DNA from: Rhodospirillaceae bacterium CCH5-H10
Lineage (GTDB): Bacteria; Pseudomonadota; Alphaproteobacteria; Reyranellales; Reyranellaceae
Assembly: GCA_001557035.1 (NCBI GenBank)
Contig: LSKJ01000100.1
Location: forward strand, 1 to 19,397
Direction of reading: 5' to 3'
Length of the DNA: 19,397 bases
In this document: positions 7,379-14,388 of the stretch, one piece after another
Numbering within the stretch: position 1 is the first letter of the stretch
Layout of the letters: each line of letters opens with the position of its first letter
Translations under genes and position numbers: made by a program
Notes under the pieces: generated by a model
Database searches by the model: none
The model's input: only the letters and a program-made list of their open reading frames with translations
Told to the model about the DNA's origin: nothing

Positions 7379-7744
7379 ATGACCGAAGACGAACTTCAGG
7401 CGCGGCTCGAAGCCACGCTCTCTGCCGCCGACCTTCACGACGTGTTCGTCGAGGAGTGCCAGGACCAGGATGTGCGGCTGCGTTTTTCGCCGCCGGCCGG
7501 CGGCGAATGGACGATGGCGGCGCTGCTCTCCCTGGTCGATACGTCGCTGCGCGCCGCCGCCGGTCTCGACGGGTGCCTGTCGCATCTGAACGTCACCGTG
7601 CTGCGCGCCGCGCAGGCCGCCGACGTGATCGCGCTCTCCCGCGTCCTCCGCCGCGACGGGCAATCGGTCCATGCCGAGACCTGGCTGTTCAGCCATGCCG
7701 TCGTCGAGCCCATGCTCCACGCGACCGCGACTCTTCGGACGTGA
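7379..7744 (+). CDS. Hotdog-fold (PaaI thioesterase-like) protein
   Basis: A small protein of 121 residues. Its layout resembles PaaI/4HBT hotdog thioesterases: a glycine pair followed by a helix with a buried Asp (PAGGEWTMAALLSLVDTS), then three strands (LSHLNVTVLRAA, DVIALSRVLRRDGQS, HAETWLF) and a closing ATATLRT strand. The usual HGG catalytic start is replaced by GGEW, so activity is uncertain. Such enzymes hydrolyse acyl-CoA thioesters, which would suit the neighbouring acyl-CoA mutase, but this is inference. ATG 7379 was chosen; GTG 7370, with GGGGAG further upstream, would add three residues. The stop TGA overlaps the GTG start of cbiZ in a GTGA, so the two are translationally coupled. 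Fold assignment is by pattern only. Confidence 0.65.
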   Translation: MTEDELQARLEATLSAADLHDVFVEECQDQDVRLRFSPPAGGEWTMAALLSLVDTSLRAAAGLDGCLSHLNVTVLRAAQAADVIALSRVLRRDGQSVHAETWLFSHAVVEPMLHATATLRT

Positions 7745-8433
7745 TCCAGGAGCCTTTCACCATCGACTGCGCGCCGCCGTTCCTGACGGTGCGCTTCGCC
7801 GAGCCGCAGCGGACGCTGGGATGGTCGCTGCTGCATCCGGGCTTTGCCGTGACGCGCGACATCGTGTGGGTCGAGGTCCGCAACCGCGACCTCGGGCCGT
7901 CGGTCGATCCGCTCGAATTCCTGGCGGCGCGGCTGACGGAAGCGGGATTGCCGGACGCTCTTGCCTTCATGACCTCGCGCGACATCCGCCGGCATCATCG
8001 GGCGAAGCGCGACGTCGAAGGCGTCTCGGCGACATGCGTGACGACGGTCGGCTTGGCCAATGCGGAGCGGGTGGGCGTCCGCAAGGCGCGCGCGCCGCAT
8101 GCCGGCACGATCAACACGCTGGTCCATGTCTCCGTCCCGCTCACCGATGGTGCCTTGGTCGAGGCGCTGTCGATCGTGACCCAGGCCCGCACGGCCGCCA
8201 TCATCGACTGGGGCCGCGCCGAACCGGGCGCCGCCGTCACCGGTACGGGAACGGATTGCATCGTCGTGGCGTCGCCCGAGGCCGGATCGCCGCAGGCCTA
8301 TGCCGGCCTCCATACCGCTTTGGGCGAGGCGATCGGCGGGGCGGTTTATGAGGCTACGTTCGAGGGCGCCCTGCAATGGCAGCAGGACTTCGCCGCCTTC
8401 ATCGCGGCGGGCAACGCCGCCCTGCCGCGCTAG
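7741..8433 (+). CDS. cbiZ: Adenosylcobinamide amidohydrolase (CbiZ)
   Basis: CbiZ cleaves the aminopropanol side chain of adenosylcobinamide (and, in Rhodobacter, of pseudocobalamin-type cobamides) to adenosylcobyric acid, allowing salvage and remodelling of B12-like cofactors in the cytoplasm. At 230 residues it has the family length. The family landmarks are in order: FMTSRDI at 76-82, GLANAERVG at 104-112, AGTINTLVHVSVPL at 121-134, VTQARTAAIIDWG at 146-158, VTGTGTDCIVVASP at 166-179 and YAGLHTALGEAIGGAVYEA at 187-205. The GTG start sits in a GTGA overlap with the hotdog gene and has no Shine-Dalgarno of its own. The stop is six bases from that of the convergent B12-dependent mutase. No other cobalamin genes are visible in the window. 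Confidence 0.92.
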   Translation: MIQEPFTIDCAPPFLTVRFAEPQRTLGWSLLHPGFAVTRDIVWVEVRNRDLGPSVDPLEFLAARLTEAGLPDALAFMTSRDIRRHHRAKRDVEGVSATCVTTVGLANAERVGVRKARAPHAGTINTLVHVSVPLTDGALVEALSIVTQARTAAIIDWGRAEPGAAVTGTGTDCIVVASPEAGSPQAYAGLHTALGEAIGGAVYEATFEGALQWQQDFAAFIAAGNAALPR

Positions 8434-8439
8434 AAGGGG

Positions 8440-10419
8440 CTAGGCGGCTTCCTTCCAGGCGCCGTCCACCACCGCCACCACGTCGCGCATGATCTGCGTA
8501 AGGTCGAAGTCCTTGGGCGTGTAGACGCGCGCGACGCCGGCGGCGATCAGGGCTTGCGCGTCGGCGGGCGGGATGATGCCGCCCACGACGACCGGCACGT
8601 CGCCGATGCCGGCGTCCCGCATGCCCTTCAGCACGTCGCTCACCAGCGAGACGTGGCCGCCCGACAGGATCGACAGGCCCACGACATGCACGCTCTCCTC
8701 GAGAGCGGCATTGACGATGCGCTCGGGCGTGAGTCGGATGCCTTCGTAGACGACTTCCATGCCGCAATCGCGGGCGCGCACGGCGATCTGCTCGGCGCCG
8801 TTGGAATGGCCGTCGAGGCCGGGCTTGCCGACCAGGATCTTGATGCGCCGGCCGAGGCGCCGCGACACGGTGTCGACCTCGCGCCGCGTGACTTCGAGGC
8901 GGCCGTCGGTGACGCCGGCGGCGCGGGCGACGCCGGTCGGCGCGCGGTACTCGCCGAACACGCCGCGCAGCGCCTCGGTCCATTCGCCGGTGGTGACGCC
9001 GGCTTTCGCACAGGCGATCGAGGCCGGCATGACGTTGCGGTCTTCCTTGGTCGCCGATACCAGCTCGGCGAGGGCCGTCTTCACCGCCGCGCCGTCGCGG
9101 GTGGCGCGCCAGGCGTTCAGCCGCTCGATCTGGCCGCGCTCGACCGAATCGTCGACCGTCAGGATCGAATCCTGGCCGCCGGCCAGCGGCGAGGGCGCGC
9201 CTTCGGTATAGGCGTTGACGCCGACCACGGTCTGCTCGCCGGATTCAATGGCGGCGAGGCGCTTGAGGTTCGACTCGACCAGGCGTTGCTTCATGTAGGC
9301 GGCCTCGATGGCCGCGACTGCCCCGCCCATGTCGGCGATGCGGCCCATCTCGGCCAGCGCCTCCTGCTTCAACGCCTCGACGCGGGCGGCGATCTCCTTG
9401 CTGCCGTCGAAGATGTCGCCGTATTCGAGCAGGTCGGTCTCGAAGGCCACGATCTGCTGCAGGCGCAGCGACCATTGCTGGTCCCACGGCCGCGGCAGGC
9501 CGAGCGCCTCATTCCACGCGGGCAACTGCACCGAGCGCGCGCGGGCGTTCTTGCTCATCACCACGGCCAGCATCTCGAGCAGGATGCGATAGACGTTGTT
9601 CTCGGGCTGCTGCTCGGTGAGGCCGAGCGAATTGACCTGCACGCCGTAGCGGAACAGGCGCTGCTTTGGATCGGCGACGCCGTAGCGGTTCAGCGTGATG
9701 TCTTCCCACATTTCGGCAAACGCCCGCATCTTGCACATCTCGGTGACGAAGCGGATGCCGGCATTCACGAAGAACGAGATACGGCCAACCACCTTGGGGA
9801 AGTCGGCGTCCGGCACCTGGCCGCGCGCCTTGACCGCGTCGAGCACGGCGATCGCGTTCACAAGGGCGAAGGCCAGCTCCTGCACCGGCGTCGCGCCGGC
9901 TTCCTGCAGGTGATAGCTGCAGACGTTCATCGGGTTCCACTTGGGAACCTCGCGATAGGTGAAGCCGATCGTGTCGGCGGTCAGCCGCAGCGACGGCTCG
10001 GGCGGGAAGATGTAGGTCCCGCGCGAGAGATACTCCTTGATGATGTCGTTCTGCGTCGTGCCCTGCAGCTTCGCGCGTTCGACGCCCTGCGCCTCGGCGG
10101 TCGCGATATAAAGAGACAGCAGCCAGGCGGCCGGCGCGTTGATCGTCATCGACGTGTTCATCCGGTCGAGCGGGATGCCGTCGAACAAAGCGCGCATGTC
10201 GCCGAGATGGGAGATCGGCACGCCGACCTTGCCCACTTCTCCCTTGGCCAGCACATGGTCGCTGTCGTAGCCCGTCTGCGTCGGCAGATCGAAGGCGACG
10301 CTGAGGCCGGTCTGACCACGCGCCAGGTTGGTGCGATAGAGCTCGTTGGACTTCTCGGCCGTCGAGTGGCCGGCATAGGTCCGGATGAGCCAGGGCTTGT
10401 CGCGATTGGGCATGGTCAT
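8440..10419 (-). CDS. ecm: Ethylmalonyl-CoA mutase, B12-dependent
   Basis: Catalyses (2R)-ethylmalonyl-CoA to (2S)-methylsuccinyl-CoA in the ethylmalonyl-CoA pathway, which regenerates glyoxylate and lets cells without isocitrate lyase grow on C2 or C1 carbon. It is also known as meaA. The single 659-residue chain has the substrate-binding barrel first (RTYAGHSTAE, QTGLSVAFDLPTQTGYDSDH, NTSMTINAPAAWLL, QNDIIKEYLSRGTY, NPMNVCSYHLQEAGATP at about 162-178) and the cobalamin domain last. The latter has DGHSNG at 536-541, where His538 is the lower cobalt ligand, then SILSGG and VVVGG. Length and the NPMNVCSYH wording separate it from methylmalonyl-CoA mutase (about 710 residues, FNSISISGYH type). 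ATG 10419 is used; a second ATG lies two codons in, and neither has a strong Shine-Dalgarno. A PhaR-like site lies about 50-65 bases upstream. Confidence 0.95.
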   Translation of the reverse strand: MTMPNRDKPWLIRTYAGHSTAEKSNELYRTNLARGQTGLSVAFDLPTQTGYDSDHVLAKGEVGKVGVPISHLGDMRALFDGIPLDRMNTSMTINAPAAWLLSLYIATAEAQGVERAKLQGTTQNDIIKEYLSRGTYIFPPEPSLRLTADTIGFTYREVPKWNPMNVCSYHLQEAGATPVQELAFALVNAIAVLDAVKARGQVPDADFPKVVGRISFFVNAGIRFVTEMCKMRAFAEMWEDITLNRYGVADPKQRLFRYGVQVNSLGLTEQQPENNVYRILLEMLAVVMSKNARARSVQLPAWNEALGLPRPWDQQWSLRLQQIVAFETDLLEYGDIFDGSKEIAARVEALKQEALAEMGRIADMGGAVAAIEAAYMKQRLVESNLKRLAAIESGEQTVVGVNAYTEGAPSPLAGGQDSILTVDDSVERGQIERLNAWRATRDGAAVKTALAELVSATKEDRNVMPASIACAKAGVTTGEWTEALRGVFGEYRAPTGVARAAGVTDGRLEVTRREVDTVSRRLGRRIKILVGKPGLDGHSNGAEQIAVRARDCGMEVVYEGIRLTPERIVNAALEESVHVVGLSILSGGHVSLVSDVLKGMRDAGIGDVPVVVGGIIPPADAQALIAAGVARVYTPKDFDLTQIMRDVVAVVDGAWKEAA

Positions 10420-10466
10420 GGTGGCGGTTCGCAGTCCTGTTGGCGTAGAATGGCCTACACCAGATC

Positions 10467-10483
10467 ATGCTGCATTGCAGCAT
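10467..10483. promoter_or_regulatory. Palindromic PhaR-like operator
   Basis: ATGCTGCA-T-TGCAGCAT is a perfect palindrome with 8-bp arms. Within it, 10471-10482 (TGCATTGCAGCA) fits, at every position, the PhaR consensus TGCRNYGCASMA that I recall for Bradyrhizobium diazoefficiens, and 10470-10480 fits CTGC-N3-GCAG reported for Paracoccus/Rhodobacter PhaR. PhaR represses polyhydroxybutyrate and acetyl-CoA-related genes. The site lies 48-64 bases before the ecm start and also covers the putative DUF898 start codon. The match is seen in the sequence; binding is inferred. Confidence 0.6.
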
Positions 10484-11729
10484 CGAAAATTTTGCATTGC
10501 GGCGGGGTATCAGGGAGTTGAGTGACGCGTCTTCTCCCTGGCAGCGGGCGGTCGATACGGCCGGCACGTCCGGCTCGACGACGCCTCCGGGTGGCGACTG
10601 GCAACGGCCCGACCTGACCCCGAGCCGGCCGGTCTATGACGGGCGGCTGGGCGAACTTTATGCCATCTACCTGCGCCATCTCGCCCTGATGCTCGTGACC
10701 TTCGGCTGGTCGCGCTTCTGGGGCCGCACGCGCATCCGGCGCTATGTCTGGAACCATCTCTCGGTTCTGGGCGACCGGTTCGAGTATCGCGGCCGGGGGC
10801 GGGAGCTGTTGATCGGCTTCCTGCTGGCCCTGCTGCTGATCGCGGCCTGGGCCGGGCTGATGTACGTGGTCTGGATATACGTCTTCCACCAGAAGCCGTT
10901 CGCCAGCTTCGGGATGTTCGACATCTTCTCGCTGTCGGTGTTCCTGATCGGCTTCCCGCTGGCCTATGTCGGACACTATGCCGGCCTGCGCTACAAGCTC
11001 TCGCGCACGCGCTGGCGCGGCATCCGCTGCGGCATGGCGGGCTCGGCCTGGCGCTACGGCGCCATCGCGACGTTCCTTCATTTCGCCAACGCCTCGACCG
11101 CCTACCTGCTCACGCCGGTCGTGTCGGTGAATCTCGCGCGGCCGCGCATCGTCAACGCGCGGGTCGGCACGCAGGGCTTCGCCTTCGCGGGCCGTGCCGG
11201 CGACATCTACGGCCGCTACATCGGTTACTATTTCCTCAACATCCTGGCCTGGCTGGTCGCGGCCGGCGCTACCTTCGCCGTGATCGGCGGCACGATCGAA
11301 AGTCTGGGATTCACGTCCGACGAATTCCTGAAGCTGTTCTCCCATCCCAACCTGCGGACCGTCGTGGTCGTGCTGGCGATCGGCTTCGCCGCCTACCTGC
11401 TGTTCGGCCTGCTGATCCTGCCGCTGCGCTGCTGGTGGCAGGCCTATCTGATGCGCTACCTCGTGACCCACAGCCGCGCCGGCAACGTGCTGTTCGCGAC
11501 GGCGCTCTCGACGCGACAGATGTGGGGCTTCCTGGTGCTGAATTACCTGATCGTGCTGCTGACCCTCGGGATCGGCTGGCCGTGGGTGATGCACCGTACG
11601 ATGAAGCTGATCGCGGGCCAGCTCTGGATCTACGGCGCGCCGCTGGGCGACGACATCCGCCAGCCCACCGACCTCGGCCCGACCTACGGCGAGGGCCTGC
11701 TCGACATGTTCGACATAGGTGGGGTCTGA
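10467..11729 (+). CDS. DUF898 (YjgN-type) polytopic membrane protein
   Basis: Inner-membrane protein of the DUF898 family, function unknown. The family landmarks are present: LGELYAIYLRHL at 61-72, FWGRTRIRRYVWNH at 84-97, DRFEYRGRG at 103-111 and LSRTRWRGIRCGM at about 178-190. About seven hydrophobic segments can be counted, the last near the C-terminus (LNYLIVLLTLGIGWPWVM). The first 55 residues are polar and unlike the family. The start is uncertain: ATG 10467 falls inside the palindromic operator and has no Shine-Dalgarno, and an in-frame TTG at 10518 follows an AGGGAG that is too close. The stop lies two bases before the ATG of the M48 protease, whose Shine-Dalgarno is inside this gene, so the two form an operon. 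DUF898 next to M48 is a pairing I have seen in other proteobacteria. Confidence 0.88.
   Translation: MLHCSIENFALRRGIRELSDASSPWQRAVDTAGTSGSTTPPGGDWQRPDLTPSRPVYDGRLGELYAIYLRHLALMLVTFGWSRFWGRTRIRRYVWNHLSVLGDRFEYRGRGRELLIGFLLALLLIAAWAGLMYVVWIYVFHQKPFASFGMFDIFSLSVFLIGFPLAYVGHYAGLRYKLSRTRWRGIRCGMAGSAWRYGAIATFLHFANASTAYLLTPVVSVNLARPRIVNARVGTQGFAFAGRAGDIYGRYIGYYFLNILAWLVAAGATFAVIGGTIESLGFTSDEFLKLFSHPNLRTVVVVLAIGFAAYLLFGLLILPLRCWWQAYLMRYLVTHSRAGNVLFATALSTRQMWGFLVLNYLIVLLTLGIGWPWVMHRTMKLIAGQLWIYGAPLGDDIRQPTDLGPTYGEGLLDMFDIGGV
10493..10504. promoter_or_regulatory. Second, weaker PhaR-like half-match
   Basis: TGCATTGCGGCG repeats the first eight bases of the palindromic site (TGCATTGC) exactly 22 bp downstream, about two helical turns, and matches 10 of 12 consensus positions. 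A second site on the same DNA face would allow cooperative binding. Alone it would be unremarkable. Confidence 0.35.
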
Positions 11730-11731
11730 CC

Positions 11732-12790
11732 ATGGCCGCCCGCTACTATGACGGCCAGACCGCCGGGGTGCAGGAGGTGATGCTGCGCGTCACCACCAAC
11801 GAGCTGGTGATCTACCGGCCTGTGGATTCCAGCATCGTCGCGCGCTGGCCGGTCGCGGACCTTTCCGTGCTGGGGGATTCGCAGCACGAGGCGGTGCCGC
11901 CCGTGACCGTGCGCGGCAGCGAGGCGCGGCTGGCGATCGAGGATCCGGCCTGGCGCAAACAGCTCGCCTCGCTTGTGCCAGCGCTGAAGCCGCTGGCGCT
12001 CGAGCCGGTGAAGGTCGCGCCGCGACTCGGCGCCTATTCGCTGGCGATCGTCGCGCTGATCGGCCTGTTCTGGAGCGCGATCGAATACGGCACCGGCTAT
12101 GCCGCGCCGCTGCTCCCCTATTCGTGGCAGGTGAAGCTCGGCGAAACGGTGCTCGATCAGCTGATTGCCGACGAGGAGGAGTGCACGGGCAAGGCCGGCC
12201 TCGCCGCGATCAACCGGCTGGCCAACGATCTTGCGAAGGAAGCGGGCTACAAGCACGAGGTCACCGTGCACGTCGTGAAGGGCGGGCCGGTCAATGCCTT
12301 CACCCTTCCGGGCTCGATCCTCGTCTTCTATTCGGACCTGATCGACCAGGCGACCAGCACGCAGGTCGCCGGTGTCCTGGCGCACGAGATCGGCCATGTC
12401 GTGCATTACCATCCGACCAAGGGCCTGGTTCGCGCCTACGGTTTCGACCTGCTGATCAGGCTCCTGACCGGCGGCTATTCGGACGTGCTCACCACCTTCG
12501 GCACCGGCGGGACGGCGCTGCTGGCGATGCGCAATGGCCGGGCTTTCGAGCGCGAGGCCGACGAGACCGGGGTCCGCCTGCTCGAGAAAGGCGGCCTGCG
12601 CGCCGATGGCGTCTCGACCTTCTTCGAGCAGATGCTGAAGGCCAAACCCGGCGACGCCGCCCAGGAAGCCGGCATCTGGTCGAGCCATCCGCCGACGCAG
12701 GAACGGATCGCCGCCACCAAGCGCCCGCCCTCGGGCAAGCTGCCCTTCACCACGGCGGAATGGCAGGCGTTGAAGAACGTGTGCAAGTAG
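11732..12790 (+). CDS. Membrane-anchored M48 family zinc metallopeptidase
   Basis: A 352-residue protease of the M48 (HtpX/Ste24/Oma1-like) family. The zinc site is complete: HEIGH with His218, Glu219 and His222, and the third ligand Glu273 in the ExxAD motif EREAD. It has an N-terminal domain (1-95) of unknown role, one hydrophobic segment at about 100-117, and the protease domain from about 135, including the typical NAFTLPGSILVFYSDLI edge strand. Gly-rich hydrophobic segments at 235-265 may also contact the membrane. The ATG is fixed by AGGTGGGG seven bases upstream, within the end of the DUF898 gene two bases away. Likely acts in membrane or envelope protein quality control, possibly on its DUF898 partner; that is inference. 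The stop is 13 bases from the stop of the convergent chlorite dismutase gene. Confidence 0.92.
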   Translation: MAARYYDGQTAGVQEVMLRVTTNELVIYRPVDSSIVARWPVADLSVLGDSQHEAVPPVTVRGSEARLAIEDPAWRKQLASLVPALKPLALEPVKVAPRLGAYSLAIVALIGLFWSAIEYGTGYAAPLLPYSWQVKLGETVLDQLIADEEECTGKAGLAAINRLANDLAKEAGYKHEVTVHVVKGGPVNAFTLPGSILVFYSDLIDQATSTQVAGVLAHEIGHVVHYHPTKGLVRAYGFDLLIRLLTGGYSDVLTTFGTGGTALLAMRNGRAFEREADETGVRLLEKGGLRADGVSTFFEQMLKAKPGDAAQEAGIWSSHPPTQERIAATKRPPSGKLPFTTAEWQALKNVCK

Positions 12791-12803
12791 CCGGCGCCCG
12801 CGA

Positions 12804-13343
12804 TCAGTCGATGCGTCGGACCCGGATCTCGACCTCGCGCTCGACATAGGTCCATTCGGGACTGGCACGCAGTTCGGCGAGGAGTTCGTCGAAGGCCGCC
12901 TCGTGCTCGGGCGCGAACTCGAACCAGGTGAGGAAGTCGAATGGCTCGCCGAGGTCGCGTGCATGATGGAGGCGGCGCGCGATGGCGGGCAGGTACTTCA
13001 TCGACAGCGCGATATGCCGCGACCGTTCCTCGAAAATGGCCCGGCGCTCGTCCTGCGCCATCGACCACCAGGCCTCCGACTTTCGGATCGGGATCAACGC
13101 CGCGCAGGTCGCCTCAGGGCGGCCCAGCCCCGCCTGCACGCCGGCCAGCGTCTTCAGTTCGGCCGCTGTCGAATAGCGCGGATGACTGACCACCCCGCGC
13201 AGGCGCCAACTCGCCCCGGGCTGGTCGGTCATCGCGAGATGAGTGGCCGCCGGGAGACCGGGGCCGGCCACGAGCGACAGGCGCTCGATGCGCCAGGGGC
13301 CGGTCGATCCGGCGGCGAAGGTGACGGTGAGAGGCGGCGGCAT
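12804..13343 (-). CDS. cld: Chlorite dismutase, short lineage-II type
   Basis: Heme-b enzyme that can split chlorite into chloride and O2. The 179 residues match the short dimeric lineage II known from Nitrobacter winogradskyi (183 residues); blocks such as AALIPIRKS, DERRAIFE, KYLPAIAR and GEPFDFLTWFE are as I recall them there. The two defining residues are present: proximal heme ligand His110 and distal Arg123, thirteen residues apart like His114 and Arg127 in the Nitrobacter protein. No signal peptide, so cytoplasmic. The frame is open to ATG 13376, but the start MPPPLTVTFAAGS fits the family length better and clears the divergent gene; neither has a clear Shine-Dalgarno. Many such enzymes occur in organisms that do not respire perchlorate and may detoxify chlorite or act on another oxidant. 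Confidence 0.9.
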   Translation of the reverse strand: MPPPLTVTFAAGSTGPWRIERLSLVAGPGLPAATHLAMTDQPGASWRLRGVVSHPRYSTAAELKTLAGVQAGLGRPEATCAALIPIRKSEAWWSMAQDERRAIFEERSRHIALSMKYLPAIARRLHHARDLGEPFDFLTWFEFAPEHEAAFDELLAELRASPEWTYVEREVEIRVRRID

Positions 13344-13392
13344 GCGGACGTACAAGCAAGACGCGCGCCGGGACATTGGTTATGAAGCGTCG

Positions 13393-14253
13393 ATGGTGTT
13401 CCACGTCGTTCTCGCAACGTCCGCCGACGATCCTGCCGTTACCATGTCGGATCGCCTCTACGCCGATGCTCTGGAGCGGCGGGGCTGTCGCGTCACCGGT
13501 GCGCCCTGGGACGGGCCGTGCGAGGGATTCGCGGGCGCCGATGCGGTCGTGCTGCGGTCGACCTGGGGTTACTATCGGGCGCTCGATGCCTTCCGCGACT
13601 GGACGGAATCCCTGTCGGCGGCGACGCACCTGTTCAATCCGATCGAGCTGGTGCGCTGGAACCTGCGCAAGGACTACGTGGCCAAGCTCGACGCCGCGGG
13701 CGTGCGGGTGCCGCGCAGCTTCGTGGTGCCGTGCGACGCGAAGGCGGTGCGGCAGGTGTTCGACGAGACGGGATGGTCCCGTGCCGTCGTGAAGCCGGCG
13801 AGCGGTGCGTCCGGCCATTCCGTCGAACTGTTGCAGCGCACGACGATTGACCGGCAAGTCGCGGGCCTCTCCGACGAGGCGCGCGCTGCCGGCGTGGTGG
13901 TGCAGGAGTTCCTGCCCGAGATCGCGGACGGTGAACTGTCGCTCGTCTATTTCGACGGTGTCTTCAGCCACGCGCTGCGCAAGCGGCCGCCGCCCGGCGA
14001 GTTTCGCTCCAACTCGCGCTTCAATCCGACCCGCTCCGCCGAGACACCGCCCTCCGAGGTCACGGCTCAGGGCGCCGCCTGCCTCGCCACTCTGCCGACG
14101 ATGCCGCTCTACGCGCGGGTCGATGGCGTGGTGCGCGATGGCACACTCATCGTGATCGAAGTCGAGGTGCTGGAGCCGGCGCTGTTCATGGAGTTCGATC
14201 CATCGTCGGCGGAGCGTTTCGCCGAAGCGACATTGAAGCGTCTCGCGCGCTGA
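13393..14253 (+). CDS. ATP-grasp domain protein, RimK/glutathione synthetase-like
   Basis: ATP-dependent carboxylate-amine ligase fold, 286 residues. The N-terminal part (1-85) looks like a pre-ATP-grasp domain with VVLRSTWGYYRAL. The ATP-grasp core follows: Lys94 in LRKDY, the nucleotide lysine Lys134 in VVKPASGASG, VVVQEFLPEIADGELSLVY at about 168-186, ARVDGVV at 241-247 and the metal-binding acidic strand VIEVEVLEP at about 254-262. This set fits members that join a carboxylate to an amine or thiol via an acyl phosphate; the substrates cannot be told. The frame is open upstream to 13243, but that part overlaps the divergent dismutase gene, and MVFHVVLATSADD is a natural first strand. It faces the dismutase with about 50 bases between starts. 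A biosynthetic partner is not visible in the window. Confidence 0.85.
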   Translation: MVFHVVLATSADDPAVTMSDRLYADALERRGCRVTGAPWDGPCEGFAGADAVVLRSTWGYYRALDAFRDWTESLSAATHLFNPIELVRWNLRKDYVAKLDAAGVRVPRSFVVPCDAKAVRQVFDETGWSRAVVKPASGASGHSVELLQRTTIDRQVAGLSDEARAAGVVVQEFLPEIADGELSLVYFDGVFSHALRKRPPPGEFRSNSRFNPTRSAETPPSEVTAQGAACLATLPTMPLYARVDGVVRDGTLIVIEVEVLEPALFMEFDPSSAERFAEATLKRLAR

Positions 14254-14284
14254 GTGCGCGCTTCGCCGCGTCGAGACGACGCGG
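14245..14284 (+). terminator. Possible hairpin terminator after the ATP-grasp gene
   Basis: Two small stems follow one another at the gene end: GCGCGC-TGAGT-GCGCGC (14245-14261, spanning the stop codon) and CCGCGTC-GAGAC-GACGCGG (14266-14284). No T run follows, so an intrinsic terminator is not proven. Confidence 0.25.
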
Positions 14285-14388
14285 AACCACATTGCTGCCA
14301 ACTTTCCGGCCAAATCTTCCGGTGGGCCGGCACGATCGCGCCTCCGCCCCGATTCCCCCTTAACTCCATTCCCGAGGATTTTCCTGGA

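Noticed and set aside
8440..10419. Methylmalonyl-CoA mutase as the identity of the B12-dependent mutase
   Set aside because: The chain is shorter (659 against about 710-720 residues) and the barrel motifs, such as NPMNVCSYHLQEAGATP, are of the ethylmalonyl-CoA mutase (MeaA) type.
8554..10521. A 655-codon open frame on the plus strand opposite ecm
   Set aside because: It mirrors the mutase codons and has no recognisable domain; the ecm frame carries the complete family motifs.
12804..13343. HemQ-type coproheme decarboxylase, a relative of chlorite dismutase
   Set aside because: The short length, the distal Arg123 and the close match to lineage-II chlorite dismutase blocks argue against it.
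13243..13392. N-terminal extension of the ATP-grasp protein
   Set aside because: It overlaps the start of the divergent dismutase, is not similar to an ATP-grasp N-terminus, and MVFHVVLATS begins a natural first strand.
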